A stretch of 64,000 bases of DNA. Origin: CBDBLK01 sp965215445 (GTDB lineage: Bacteria > Bdellovibrionota > Bacteriovoracia > Bacteriovoracales > Bacteriovoracaceae). The position numbers and the translations under genes are program-made. The notes under the pieces are model-generated. The model was not told the DNA's origin. It did no database searches and saw nothing but the letters and a program-made list of their open reading frames with translations. This document shows positions 7,047 to 16,009 of the stretch, piece by piece. The stretch spans positions 1,488,001 to 1,552,000 of the forward strand of contig CBDCDT010000002.1 in the NCBI GenBank assembly GCA_965215445.1. The letters run 5' to 3'. The first letter of the stretch is position 1. Each line of letters begins with the position of its first letter.

Positions 7047-8651
7047 TTAAAGGGTGGGTGAATCGGAAAAAGCTTTTTGATTCTGCACACTTACAGGCGT
7101 ATCTCCCTGCCTTTTGAGAAAGTTCGCAACGTCGGCGTGATTCGAGCGCTCTGCCTCGTGCAAAGGAGTGCGCCCCCAGCGATCCTGGATATTGGGGCAA
7201 ACTCCCCGTCCGATCAGAAATTTGACCACTTCGAGATTTCCCTCTGCCGCCGCCAAATGCAAGGCCGTGCGCTTGTCGTAGTCGCCCTCGCTGGGATTGG
7301 CCCCTGCCGCCACCAATCTTTGCACTTCCGGCAAGTCTCCCTGAGCAGCGGCCCAACAAAGCAGCATACTTTCTTTGGCCTTGGAAGTGTTTTTCAATCC
7401 CAATGGGCCATAGCGGCCGTCCTTGTCCGACAAGAGGGTGTCGTAAGTGTGAAAGTGAAAGCGCTTGACCAATTCCTTGCAAAAGGCAACACCCCTGACC
7501 GAGTTGCCTTGTGGGTCCAGTGGCGGAGACCAAATACAGATGCCCATCAAGTTGGGTATGGCCACAATCATGCCACCGCCGACACCACTTTTAGCGGGAA
7601 GGCCTACAGTAAAGGCAAATTCCCCCGAATAGTTATACATACCACAGGAATACATCAGAGAGAGACAGTGTTTGATGACTTCCGGCCGGAAAATTCTCCG
7701 CCCGGTCAAAGGATTGATTCCCGAAGCGGCCAGAGTGCCCGCCGCCACCGCCATGGATTCACAGGTCATGTCGATGGAACAGCACTGAAAATAAAAGTCC
7801 AGCGTCTGCAAAATGTCAGTATCAGTGGGAAAAGTATTGCGTTCCCGCATGAAGTAGGCCAGGGCAAAGTTACGATCGGAGGAGTTTTTCTCCGAGAGGT
7901 AGATGGAGTTGTTAAAAATGGGAATGTCTTTTCCCGAAAGCGACTTCCAGGTTTTCATAACCAACTCGAATCTCTCCGCGGCCGTTGCCGACGGACGAAT
8001 CAGGGAGGAGGCCATAATCGCTCCGGCGTTGACCATCGGGTTGTGGGGCCGTCCCTGGGAATCGAGGGTGATTTCATTAAAGGATTGCCCACTGGGTTCT
8101 CTGCCAATATGCTGGTGAACCACGTCTTTGCCCAACTCTTCCAGCGCCATACAGTAAGTAATGGGTTTAAAAGTCGATTGGATGCTGAAGTATTCGTTAC
8201 TGTTGCCAAAGCAAAATTGCTGGCCGTCCACGGTGCAAATGGATACCCCGTATTTGTCGGGGTCGATCTTTGCCAATTGATAAATATAATCGGCGACATG
8301 GCCTTCGGCATTGCTGCGGGTTTTTTGGTAAATCTCTTTAATCTGCGAACAAAACCTTTTAAAGTCGGGAATGGCCAAATCCCGTTGCAGAATTTTCTTG
8401 CACAGTGAGGCCCCCTCGCCCTTCACGATGTGTTCTATCTGTGCGGGATCGGCGACGTTGTCGTTTTGTAAAAGTTCTTTGATGGCACCAAAGGTTGGGG
8501 CCAGGACGGGGTGAGAGCGAAGAAAACCCTCTTCCCGAAAAAAAGACGTGAGTTTTTTGAGGTCGACCTGAGTGCCCTCATCGGTCGCCGCCACGTCGAG
8601 GATCATGGAGGCCATATTGCTGAATCTAAAATCTTTTGAAGTTTCCTGCAT
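7047..8651 (-). CDS. Glutaminase with C-terminal ankyrin repeats
   Basis: 534 residues. A beta-lactamase-fold glutaminase (glutamine to glutamate plus ammonia) with the Ser-Lys pair in QSTFKP (Ser159, Lys162), NPMVNAGAI, and the GLPAKSGVGGG segment. About 115 N-terminal residues precede the catalytic domain, and at least two ankyrin repeats follow (TALHLAAAEGNLEVVKFLIGRG, TPLHEAERSNHADVANFL). This is the architecture of animal GLS/GLS2; ordinary bacterial glutaminases are about 310 residues and lack both extensions. A promoter lies only eight bases upstream of ATG. Confidence 0.92.
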   Translation of the reverse strand: MQETSKDFRFSNMASMILDVAATDEGTQVDLKKLTSFFREEGFLRSHPVLAPTFGAIKELLQNDNVADPAQIEHIVKGEGASLCKKILQRDLAIPDFKRFCSQIKEIYQKTRSNAEGHVADYIYQLAKIDPDKYGVSICTVDGQQFCFGNSNEYFSIQSTFKPITYCMALEELGKDVVHQHIGREPSGQSFNEITLDSQGRPHNPMVNAGAIMASSLIRPSATAAERFELVMKTWKSLSGKDIPIFNNSIYLSEKNSSDRNFALAYFMRERNTFPTDTDILQTLDFYFQCCSIDMTCESMAVAAGTLAASGINPLTGRRIFRPEVIKHCLSLMYSCGMYNYSGEFAFTVGLPAKSGVGGGMIVAIPNLMGICIWSPPLDPQGNSVRGVAFCKELVKRFHFHTYDTLLSDKDGRYGPLGLKNTSKAKESMLLCWAAAQGDLPEVQRLVAAGANPSEGDYDKRTALHLAAAEGNLEVVKFLIGRGVCPNIQDRWGRTPLHEAERSNHADVANFLKRQGDTPVSVQNQKAFSDSPTL

Positions 8652-8659
8652 ATTGACGC

Positions 8660-8688
8660 ATGGTAGGCAAGGTTTTTTTTATCGTCAA
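8660..8688 (-). promoter_or_regulatory. Promoter of the glutaminase gene, leaderless spacing
   Basis: TTGACG at 8688-8683, a 17-base spacer and TACCAT at 8665-8660 on the minus strand. The -10 box ends eight bases before ATG 8651, which puts the predicted start at or next to the initiation codon. The -10 is weak. Confidence 0.4.
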
Positions 8689-8880
8689 TAGTAATCTAAC
8701 CCTTGGAAATTACAGAATTTTTTGATAAAAAATCAAAATAAAGGTTGATTCTCCCAAAGATTTCCCTTAATGTCTCTCAGAAAAAATGCGATAATATAAG
8801 CATCCACGCCCTGGGAAACTCCGTTTGGCCACTTATCCGGGCCTCTCCGACTCCTGGGGCATTTTTTTATCAATATTTTT

Positions 8881-9552
8881 ATGTCTGTAGCAATTCTCAT
8901 TGATGGCTCTTTTTTTATCAAAAGGTATCGTAGTCTGAAAAATAGAGCAGCAAATCCCCAAGATATGGTAAAGGATTTCTACACAATGGCCTTTTGGCAT
9001 ATAAAAAATTTGAAAAAGGATGTTTCTGACCTCTATAGAATTTTCTACTACGATGCTCCTCCATTGGGAGGAAAAGAAAGAACTCAAAACCCCTTAACGA
9101 AAGAACACATTGTTTTTAAAAAAACTCCAGATTATGCTTTTCGATCCGAGTTTTTAAAAGAGTTAAAGAAAAAGAGAAAAGTTGCTTTGAGGATGGGAAG
9201 CCTTTCTTTCTCAGGATGGAGATTTTCAAAAGAGGAAACAGTTAAAGACCTTTGCATGAATAGAAAAACGATTCAAGATTTAAAAGAATCAGATATTGAA
9301 CTTTCAATCAAGCAAAAAGGTGTTGATATGAGAATCGGAATAGATATAGCTACACTGGCCTATAAAAAGTTGGTGGATACGATTATTTTAATTTCAGGAG
9401 ACAGTGATTTTGTTCCTGCTGCCAAATTGGCCCGAAGGGAGGGAATTGATTTTATCCTAGACCCTATGTGGGGTGGAAAAATTCATGATGACCTTTTTGA
9501 ACATATTGATGGCCTTCAATCCTGGCCCAAACTCAAACCGCAATCCGTGTAA
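8881..9552 (+). CDS. NYN-domain (LabA/DUF88, PIN-like) ribonuclease
   Basis: 223 residues. NYN fold: an Asp in the first strand (AILIDGSFFIK), a middle acidic patch (KQKGVDMRIGIDIATLAYK) and the last Asp pair in LISGDSDFVPAAKLARREG. These residues bind Mg in PIN-like nucleases, so RNA cleavage is the family expectation; the substrate is unknown. It is A+T-rich relative to flanking genes and opens an accessory island. No clear Shine-Dalgarno precedes ATG. Confidence 0.8.
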   Translation: MSVAILIDGSFFIKRYRSLKNRAANPQDMVKDFYTMAFWHIKNLKKDVSDLYRIFYYDAPPLGGKERTQNPLTKEHIVFKKTPDYAFRSEFLKELKKKRKVALRMGSLSFSGWRFSKEETVKDLCMNRKTIQDLKESDIELSIKQKGVDMRIGIDIATLAYKKLVDTIILISGDSDFVPAAKLARREGIDFILDPMWGGKIHDDLFEHIDGLQSWPKLKPQSV

Positions 9553-9603
9553 AACTACCTAATTTCAGTAATTTTTTAGACCATTTAATTCTCAAAAAAA
9601 ATA

Positions 9604-9632
9604 TTGACATTGTTCGTCATTTGGTGTAATAT
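9604..9632 (+). promoter_or_regulatory. Strong sigma70-type promoter of the coiled-coil gene
   Basis: Consensus TTGACA (9604-9609), 17-base spacer, TAATAT (9627-9632); the predicted start is near 9639, about 50 bases before ATG 9689. Confidence 0.75.
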
Positions 9633-9688
9633 AGGGCCTAATAAATTGGTGTACGATTTGTACGCAAGTGTATGGAGGAAATGAAACG

Positions 9689-10864
9689 ATGGATGAAGTA
9701 AAATCAAATTTTCCAATAGATATTTCTTCATGTTGTACTGAGGATGATATTCTTAAATTTTTTGATAAAAGTTTTTTTGAAGCTCGCAAAGAGTTAAAAC
9801 AAAAAGGTTTGCCTTACAATGGTTCCCATGAAAAATATGGCTATCGTATTTCATCCGATGGGAATAATCTTTTTATCGGTTCAAGACGAGGTTTGAATCC
9901 TCCTGATGAACGTGTATATATTAAAGGGAATAAATTTGCTGAAATAATAAAGTCACTTATACCACTACATTCTGAGATAGGAGGCAGATATTTTTTTAAG
10001 CGTTATGATGACAACAGATATGTTGTTTTCGGTAGAAACCATCCAAATGAAACACCCAAAGAAATATTCTTTTGGTGGAGCTTAAAAGAGAAAATAGGAG
10101 TATTGGAGAGGACTATCGAAGATGACAGGAAAGAGATAATGCAACTAGAAAATGTTCTCCAAGGGGAAAGAGAGAAAGGGACGGTATTAAAAAAAACTCT
10201 CGAAGATGATAGGAAAGAGAAAAAGCAATTAGAGAGTATTCTTGAAAATGAACAGAAAAAGAGAAGGATATTAGAAAAGACTCTACAAGATGCTAGGGAG
10301 AAAAAAAGGCAGTTAGATGAAATTATTCAAAATGAGAAGCAGAAAAAAGTATTTTTTTATAAAGCGGCAATGATATCATCATTAATTTTTTCTTCCTTAA
10401 TTTTTGGCGCAATGTATTCTGTTGTACAAGTTAAAGACTATAAAATTCAAAACCTACATCATCAACTTACTCAGTCAAAAGAAGAAATAAACAAAGATCG
10501 GGGCCAAAGACTCCAATTAGAATCAGAGAATAGAGAATTACAGGGAAAATTAAAATTTGTCGAAAATAAAATGTCCCAACAAAAAACAAGATCACAGAGC
10601 AATATAGACCGTTACAAAGAAACAATTAAAACATTGGAATCTAGGAACGGAAAATTGCAGAAAGATAACAATCGTCATAAAAAAATAGTTGAGAAGCAAA
10701 AAATAGCTAGCGACAAGTTAAACAAGAAAAATAAATCTGATTCCCAACTTCGGGACAAAAACCTATTGGATGGCATTTCTGAACCTTTAAATTTAAAAGA
10801 CCCATTCATTATCCCCGAACCGTTAAATTTAAAAGACCCATTCGATAGCATATCCAAGCTATAG
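9689..10864 (+). CDS. Membrane-anchored coiled-coil protein of unknown function
   Basis: 391 residues from ATG 9689, chosen over GTG 9668 because GGAGGA lies nine bases before it. An N-terminal globular region (about 1-130) resembles nothing I recognise. It is followed by three tandem 28-residue coiled-coil repeats (KTLEDDRKEKKQLESILEN type), one membrane segment (ISSLIFSSLIFGAMYSVV, about 230-250), a second coiled coil, and a C-terminus with EPLNLKDPF twice. The shape suits a bitopic sensor or scaffold. It lies between the NYN nuclease and a small charged protein in the same A+T-rich island. Confidence 0.7.
   Translation: MDEVKSNFPIDISSCCTEDDILKFFDKSFFEARKELKQKGLPYNGSHEKYGYRISSDGNNLFIGSRRGLNPPDERVYIKGNKFAEIIKSLIPLHSEIGGRYFFKRYDDNRYVVFGRNHPNETPKEIFFWWSLKEKIGVLERTIEDDRKEIMQLENVLQGEREKGTVLKKTLEDDRKEKKQLESILENEQKKRRILEKTLQDAREKKRQLDEIIQNEKQKKVFFYKAAMISSLIFSSLIFGAMYSVVQVKDYKIQNLHHQLTQSKEEINKDRGQRLQLESENRELQGKLKFVENKMSQQKTRSQSNIDRYKETIKTLESRNGKLQKDNNRHKKIVEKQKIASDKLNKKNKSDSQLRDKNLLDGISEPLNLKDPFIIPEPLNLKDPFDSISKL
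10109..10360 (+). repeat. Three tandem 84-bp repeats
   Basis: Units at 10109-10192, 10193-10276 and 10277-10360, each coding 28 residues of coiled coil beginning RTIEDDRKE, KTLEDDRKE and KTLQDAREK. They are divergent but in register. Confidence 0.8.
10781..10843 (+). repeat. Duplicated EPLNLKDPF segment
   Basis: Two nearly identical 27-base units starting at 10781 and 10817, 36 bases apart, coding EPLNLKDPF at the end of the coiled-coil protein. Confidence 0.8.
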
Positions 10865-10886
10865 AGATACCTTTATGAGGAAGACC

Positions 10887-11081
10887 ATGATGAACGAGAA
10901 AAAAAAGTCATTTAGAAAATTTATCGAGGGTTTTAAGGAACTTCGCAAGAAAAGGCCTTCCGATAAAGAGATTGAAGAAATTAATGACATCATAGAGCAG
11001 TCTCATATCGAGGATACTGAAGAAGGTGACTCAAGCCCCGCTTTTAGTGTCAAGGGCCTTGCTAGGGCCAAAATCGGGTAA
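10887..11081 (+). CDS. Small charged hypothetical protein
   Basis: 64 residues from ATG 10887, six bases after GAGG; ATG 10875 and 10890 are alternatives. Lys/Glu-rich and helical (KSFRKFIEGFKELRKKRPSDKEIEEINDIIEQS). It follows the coiled-coil gene by 22 bases and ends inside a terminator-like hairpin, so it is probably the last gene of that unit. No family recognised. Confidence 0.5.
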   Translation: MMNEKKKSFRKFIEGFKELRKKRPSDKEIEEINDIIEQSHIEDTEEGDSSPAFSVKGLARAKIG

Positions 11082-11096
11082 AAACTACCCGATTTT
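11070..11096 (+). terminator. Rho-independent terminator-like hairpin
   Basis: Perfect 11-bp inverted repeat, AAAATCGGGTA and TACCCGATTTT, with a five-base loop and ending in TTTT. It includes the stop codon of the small gene, and its symmetry could serve either strand. Confidence 0.6.
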
Positions 11097-11107
11097 GCAA
11101 TCAAGGG

Positions 11108-11137
11108 TTGCCCTGAAAGGGGAAATCCGTCTATATT
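11108..11137 (+). promoter_or_regulatory. Promoter of the amidoligase-like gene, near-leaderless
   Basis: TTGCCC, an 18-base spacer and TATATT (11132-11137). The -10 ends nine bases before ATG 11147, so the transcript would start within about three bases of the codon. Confidence 0.4.
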
Positions 11138-11146
11138 TTTCGCCCC

Positions 11147-13762
11147 ATGAAAATGTTTAGACGTGTCGTTTTACTGTTTGGGGCCTGGGCCATTTTGGCC
11201 CAAATTCAGGCCCAATCCCAAGGCCCTTCCGCCTATCGGGTGCGTATGCGGCTTTTGGAAGAGGCCTTGATTCCCTTTGAAAAGCGTGGGCACGGCTTTC
11301 CTTCAATGAGTAGATTGTATGGGAATTCTCGTACCAGAATTTCCTGGGGTGCCATAGAGGTGGATTCGTCATCCCGCCTGGCCCGTTTGATGTCGCCGAG
11401 TGTGCAGGTTTTGAGAGAACTGGTCAATTCTCTCGATCGCTTGGATCAGAGGACTTTTTTATACAATTTCTTTTATCAGTACCTGGTTACCAAAAATTAC
11501 AGTACCCATTTTCGGTCAAACAATGAGAAAGTCAATTACGCTCTCAGCATTAGGGGTTGGTACGAGGATGGATTTTCAGCGAACATTTCGTTGGATCGCT
11601 TGTTGAAAAAATGGGAAAAATGGCTGACGGTGACCAGAGGCAGTCCTTTTTCCTTTCTCTCTCCGACGGCCAGGGACAGATTTTTTGAGGGTAAGATGCC
11701 CGGCCTTGAAAATTTGCGGCGAGAGCACGGTTCTATCTTTACGAATTATGAGGGCTGGCGGCCGATTTTTGGCATTCCCGAAAAGTATGTAGATAGGGTT
11801 GTAGGTGTCGAAGGCGGTTGGCAACTGCTTTTCAAGCCCCAGACCAACTATGCCCGTTTTGAAAAAATGCTCTCCGAAATTCAAAATCACAGTCCCCATT
11901 TTGGGATGCCTCGATGGCAAAGTCTCCATTTTACAGCAGATGCTTCCCTCGAAGCGAATCTTGCCGATGCAGTCAAATGGTCTTGGGCCTTGCTCGCCCT
12001 CGACGAAATAAGGGAAGGTCGTCGTTTCAATGTGGACATTCTGGAAGATTACCAGGCCTTGTCTGACAAAGTAATAAAAACGGACTCTGGTGTTAAGTAC
12101 ACAGTGATGCTCAAATTTCACCGCAAGAATGTGCGTATGCGCCGCTTTCTCCAAACCTCTTTAGCCGCACGGATAATCTCGGGAGACTGGTCTGGTATGG
12201 ATGGCATGAATTTTGCTTTGGCAAGGCACTCTTCTATTCCCCTGTGGAATTGGGAGAAGGCGCCTTTTTTGAGTATTCAAAAAAAGGCGTTGCTGGCAGA
12301 GCGCACCCAGCACTACCTGGCAGAACTGGAAAAGCTTGAAACGACAGATCGTGTGCGCGACCTCACCAGACAGTGGATTTACAGCACCAATCTGGTAGAT
12401 GAAATAAAGATTTCCTTAAGGCCTTGGCGGCGGGAAAAAAATCTGGACGACGTTTTAAACTTCAGGCCGCTCGGGTTTCGTTCTGTTCCGGTGGATGTGA
12501 ATACCATTCATTTGGGGATGGAATACACTGGTCATTTTCCCCTGCAAGGTGAAATTACTCACGTTCACCATAATTATCCTGTCACCCGCGATACTTTGGG
12601 ACACACCAATCGCCATCTGGTCATGCAAAATGTTTTGGAAGATATTATTGCCGAATTTGGTGGAGATAAAAGCAATATTTTTGCAATGGGGGAGGGGCAC
12701 GGGCACAATTTTGGTTATGGTTATGGGGGGACAGATGCTCTCGGTAGGCAGTGGCAAGTTGATTGGGATGGAGTTGACCGGCACTACACAGGTGCAAAAG
12801 TTTTGGAGGATTCAGTGGGTCAGGGCCATTTGGAATTGATAACCCCCAAATTTTATCCCAGTGGGCGCGAACTCGAGGCCATTTATCAAGTTTTTCAAAG
12901 GCACAATATCAGCACGTTGGGAATAGTCGGAGGCGGACATCTCAACGTAGATTTGAAGGCCTTCGAGGGCAGGCCCCGCGCTCTGGCCCGCTTTTTGTCT
13001 CTCTATCACCAATACCGGGGCATTATCTCCCTTTTGTTTGGCGAGAAAGTTTTTGAGCGGATGGAAGCATTAGAAGTGAGCGACAAACTGGCGCTATCTT
13101 TGAGGGATTTTAAGGGCAGCGAAGATGAATTAAAGCGCCTGCTCTACAATCAGCGCTACTTCAATACCCGTATTCAAGAAAAAACCAGACACGTCGACAT
13201 CAATTTGATGGATTATTTTCAAGACGTCATTCCCGCAGAGTTTATCTCCGAGGATTTTGATTTTATGAATCCCGAAGTTCCCTGGCGCAGGCAATTCAAA
13301 GTCGACCCGGACGTTCGCCGCATAGAAATGCGTCTTTTTAAGGCCCCCAAGAGTGCTTTCGAGGCGGCCTTACAAATCCGTTTGGTGCGCGCCCTGCTTT
13401 CCAAGGCCTTCAACGAAGACTCTCTCTTGAGCGGAGTGGTTTCAAAGCTCGATTCCCAGAACTATCTCCTCCATCCAGCAAAGGCCTGGGCCGATTTGAA
13501 GAGATTGTGTGCAGACCTTAAGCTTGGCCTTTGCGAGGATTATTATTCTGCCATGGTCGAGGGCCTGAATGATACCGATATGTTCTATCGGTTTTTTAAT
13601 TACTATCATTACAATAACTCATTCCGCGAAAAAGAGTGGGGTAGTGCTCTTAAACGCTCAAGGCCACCCGACCAGGCGCTTTCCAGTCAAAACCGAAAGT
13701 GGGTGAAAGGCAAAATTATCGAACTCTGTTTCGAGAAAATGGCCTTACTTTTGGAACCTTAA
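11147..13762 (+). CDS. Large exported protein with amidoligase-like domain
   Basis: 871 residues with a signal peptide (FRRVVLLFGAWAILAQIQAQ). The central-to-C-terminal part has a pattern recalling the putative amidoligase family (carboxylate-amine ligases of the GCS fold): GMEYTGHFP, WQVDWDGV, GQGHLELITPKFYPSGRELEAIYQVF, GIVGGGHLNVDL, then a long helical region. If correct it would join amino and carboxyl groups in peptides or the cell wall. A signal peptide on such an enzyme is odd, because ATP is scarce in the periplasm. The N-terminal 400 residues are unrecognised. The family call is by eye only. Confidence 0.5.
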   Translation: MKMFRRVVLLFGAWAILAQIQAQSQGPSAYRVRMRLLEEALIPFEKRGHGFPSMSRLYGNSRTRISWGAIEVDSSSRLARLMSPSVQVLRELVNSLDRLDQRTFLYNFFYQYLVTKNYSTHFRSNNEKVNYALSIRGWYEDGFSANISLDRLLKKWEKWLTVTRGSPFSFLSPTARDRFFEGKMPGLENLRREHGSIFTNYEGWRPIFGIPEKYVDRVVGVEGGWQLLFKPQTNYARFEKMLSEIQNHSPHFGMPRWQSLHFTADASLEANLADAVKWSWALLALDEIREGRRFNVDILEDYQALSDKVIKTDSGVKYTVMLKFHRKNVRMRRFLQTSLAARIISGDWSGMDGMNFALARHSSIPLWNWEKAPFLSIQKKALLAERTQHYLAELEKLETTDRVRDLTRQWIYSTNLVDEIKISLRPWRREKNLDDVLNFRPLGFRSVPVDVNTIHLGMEYTGHFPLQGEITHVHHNYPVTRDTLGHTNRHLVMQNVLEDIIAEFGGDKSNIFAMGEGHGHNFGYGYGGTDALGRQWQVDWDGVDRHYTGAKVLEDSVGQGHLELITPKFYPSGRELEAIYQVFQRHNISTLGIVGGGHLNVDLKAFEGRPRALARFLSLYHQYRGIISLLFGEKVFERMEALEVSDKLALSLRDFKGSEDELKRLLYNQRYFNTRIQEKTRHVDINLMDYFQDVIPAEFISEDFDFMNPEVPWRRQFKVDPDVRRIEMRLFKAPKSAFEAALQIRLVRALLSKAFNEDSLLSGVVSKLDSQNYLLHPAKAWADLKRLCADLKLGLCEDYYSAMVEGLNDTDMFYRFFNYYHYNNSFREKEWGSALKRSRPPDQALSSQNRKWVKGKIIELCFEKMALLLEP

Positions 13763-13821
13763 GTTTTAAAACTGTCCGACGGCAACTTCTGTTGTAGAAT
13801 ATTGAGTAAAGGGAGGGCCTT

Positions 13822-14769
13822 GTGGACAAGGGAGAAAAACGGTCTCTTACAGGGATTTTGTTGCTTATCCTGGCATGTTTTACTGTTTTAGTCATCTTTG
13901 TTTCTTACAGTATGCGTTTGATGAGCGACCGGGGAGCGGAAGAGTCCCGAAGCGGCAAGGCCAGTGTGGCGGTGGTGGAAATCAAGGGCCTGATTATGAA
14001 CGCCAAAGACACCGTCGAACTTTTGCGAAAGGCGGAAAAAGACAAGTCCACCAAGGCCATTTTACTGCGCATTAATTCCCCGGGTGGCGCGGTAGGGCCG
14101 ACTCAGGAAATTTACGACGAAGTTCGCCGCATAGATGCTGAACACGCCAAATCGAAGGGTAAGCGTGGCCGACCAATTTACGCTTCTTTTGGCAGCATCG
14201 CCGCCAGTGGAGGGTACTATATCGGTTCTGCCGCCCGCAAAATTTTTTCCAACCCGGGAACCCTCACCGGCTCAATTGGGGTCATCATGGAGTTTGTCGA
14301 TTTGAGCGAGCTTTTTCGTTGGCTCAAAATGAACCCCCAAAAAATTAAGTCCGGGCGCTATAAAGACCTCGGCAATCCCAATCGCGCCATGACGGTAGAA
14401 GAGCGCTCGATGATGCAAAAATTGTTGGAGGGGGTGCGCCAGCAGTTTGTCCGTCATATTGTGGCGGTTCGGGGGGAGCGTATTCAGGGCGAGATAGAAG
14501 ACATTGCCCAGGGACAAATTTTTTCCGGCGAGCAGGCCTTTGAGCTTGGACTGGTGGACGAATTGCAAGGCCTCTACGGTGCCGGACAGGCGATTCACAG
14601 CGAACTTAAACTCAAGGGCGAATTTGGTTTTAAATTTATCAAAAAGGCCAAAAAAGTTAGTCTTTTTGAGATTATGGAAAGTTTGGAAACAGGCATTTCG
14701 CGTTTGAGCGATCTGGAATCTCTGGCGGCAACACTGCGGGGAAGAATCCCGATTTTTATGTTTAAGTAG
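13822..14769 (+). CDS. sppA: Signal peptide peptidase SppA (S49, 36K type)
   Basis: 315 residues from GTG 13822. One N-terminal membrane segment (about 10-30), then a ClpP-like S49 domain. The nucleophile Ser129 is in SIAASGGYYIGSA, and Lys181 (SGRYKDLG) is 52 residues later, the spacing known for the SppA Ser-Lys dyad. It digests leftover signal peptides at the inner membrane. It starts the long same-strand run that continues through lapB to tolB. Confidence 0.92.
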   Translation: MDKGEKRSLTGILLLILACFTVLVIFVSYSMRLMSDRGAEESRSGKASVAVVEIKGLIMNAKDTVELLRKAEKDKSTKAILLRINSPGGAVGPTQEIYDEVRRIDAEHAKSKGKRGRPIYASFGSIAASGGYYIGSAARKIFSNPGTLTGSIGVIMEFVDLSELFRWLKMNPQKIKSGRYKDLGNPNRAMTVEERSMMQKLLEGVRQQFVRHIVAVRGERIQGEIEDIAQGQIFSGEQAFELGLVDELQGLYGAGQAIHSELKLKGEFGFKFIKKAKKVSLFEIMESLETGISRLSDLESLAATLRGRIPIFMFK

Positions 14770-14779
14770 AGGATGGGCC

Positions 14780-16009
14780 TTGGGAGTTTATACCATTTGG
14801 TTACAAAATCACCTTTTGGCAGTCATTACTTTTGGCCTTACTCTGATTTTGTTTTATCACTACCTGATCGAAAAAGAGACGGGAATTCGTCTTTCTCGGC
14901 GCTATCGCAATTCCATCTTTGAGGCCCAATCCAAAGTTTTTTTAAACGCCACCCAGTACTTGATTTCCGGCCACAAGGATTTGGCCATCCGGGAATTTCT
15001 CAATGCCGTAGATATTAACCGCGAAACCATTGACACTTATTTTGCTCTGGGGGGGCTTTTCCGTAGCAACGGAGAAATTGAAAAGGCCATCTCCATCCAC
15101 CGTTCCCTGATTGCCCGCCAGAATCTTTCGGAATCCAACCGCCTGCGCGCACTCAAAGAATTGGCGGTCGATTTTGACAAGGGGGGATTTGTCGATAAGG
15201 CCATCGAAACCTACAAGGATGTCCTCAAGATCAACCGCGAACAATACGAAGTGATTCAATCTTTGTGCCACATTTATGAGGGCATCGAAGACTGGGATCA
15301 GGCCTTTCAATACCGTATGGCACTCTCCAAAGTGGGTTATGAAAATCAGGCCGAAACCATCTCTCACATTTTGGTTCAGAAGGCAAAACTCTTTTTTAGA
15401 AAAGGTGATTTTGCCGCCTGCCGTGAAGAACTCGACGATGCCTTCCGTTTTGCCCCTTCGGTGTCGGCCAAAATTTTGAAATTAAAATTGTTTTTGGGAA
15501 CCGGACAGGTCGAGGCCTCAAAACAACTCCTTTTTGAATTGGTCAAAGAACATCCCATGTATACCTCTTTTGTTTTTGAATCACTGGATGAAGAATTTGA
15601 AGGTGGACAGGAAGATCAAAAGCTACTCAAAACAAGGTATCAGTTATTGAGAGATTTTTTTCTGGAAATGAATGACGGGGAATTGTTGTCATTTCCATCG
15701 GTGGTTTTGACCAGAGTGAGGTTGTTAAAACAAGTGGGAAAAAATCAGGATGCTTTAAAACTGATGAAAAAATTCATGGCCCTGCATCAAGGTGTCAGTG
15801 ATGTGATGAGAACTGAATACATCAAACTTTTACTTCAAGAGGGCGAGACAGACGAAGGGGTTGTGCAAACACAGGCGCTTTTAAGCAACCGACAAAAAGA
15901 AGTTACCAAGAACTTTTGCCGCAATTGTGGATACGATTCGGATAAAATCTTTTGGCGTTGTCCGCAGTGCTACGCTTGGGAGACAATAGAATTTCGATGG
16001 AAAGTTTAA
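14780..16009 (+). CDS. lapB: LapB/YciM-like TPR protein with rubredoxin-type metal domain
   Basis: 409 residues from TTG 14780, with GAGGA eight bases upstream; the ATG at 14773 is out of frame. N-terminal membrane anchor (about 8-27), a series of TPRs, and a C-terminal CxxC...CxxC module (FCRNCGYDSDKIFWRCPQCYAWETI) are the LapB layout. In E. coli LapB controls LPS synthesis by directing FtsH to LpxC. It overlaps the next gene by 13 bases. Confidence 0.88.
   Translation: MGVYTIWLQNHLLAVITFGLTLILFYHYLIEKETGIRLSRRYRNSIFEAQSKVFLNATQYLISGHKDLAIREFLNAVDINRETIDTYFALGGLFRSNGEIEKAISIHRSLIARQNLSESNRLRALKELAVDFDKGGFVDKAIETYKDVLKINREQYEVIQSLCHIYEGIEDWDQAFQYRMALSKVGYENQAETISHILVQKAKLFFRKGDFAACREELDDAFRFAPSVSAKILKLKLFLGTGQVEASKQLLFELVKEHPMYTSFVFESLDEEFEGGQEDQKLLKTRYQLLRDFFLEMNDGELLSFPSVVLTRVRLLKQVGKNQDALKLMKKFMALHQGVSDVMRTEYIKLLLQEGETDEGVVQTQALLSNRQKEVTKNFCRNCGYDSDKIFWRCPQCYAWETIEFRWKV

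Noticed and set aside
7015..7533. Upstream extension of the 6235-7014 lipoprotein frame
   Set aside because: Runs antisense through the glutaminase ankyrin region; the GTG 7014 start gives a proper lipoprotein signal.
7077..8408. 443-codon plus-strand frame opposite glutaminase
   Set aside because: Antisense shadow; the minus-strand protein has clear catalytic motifs.
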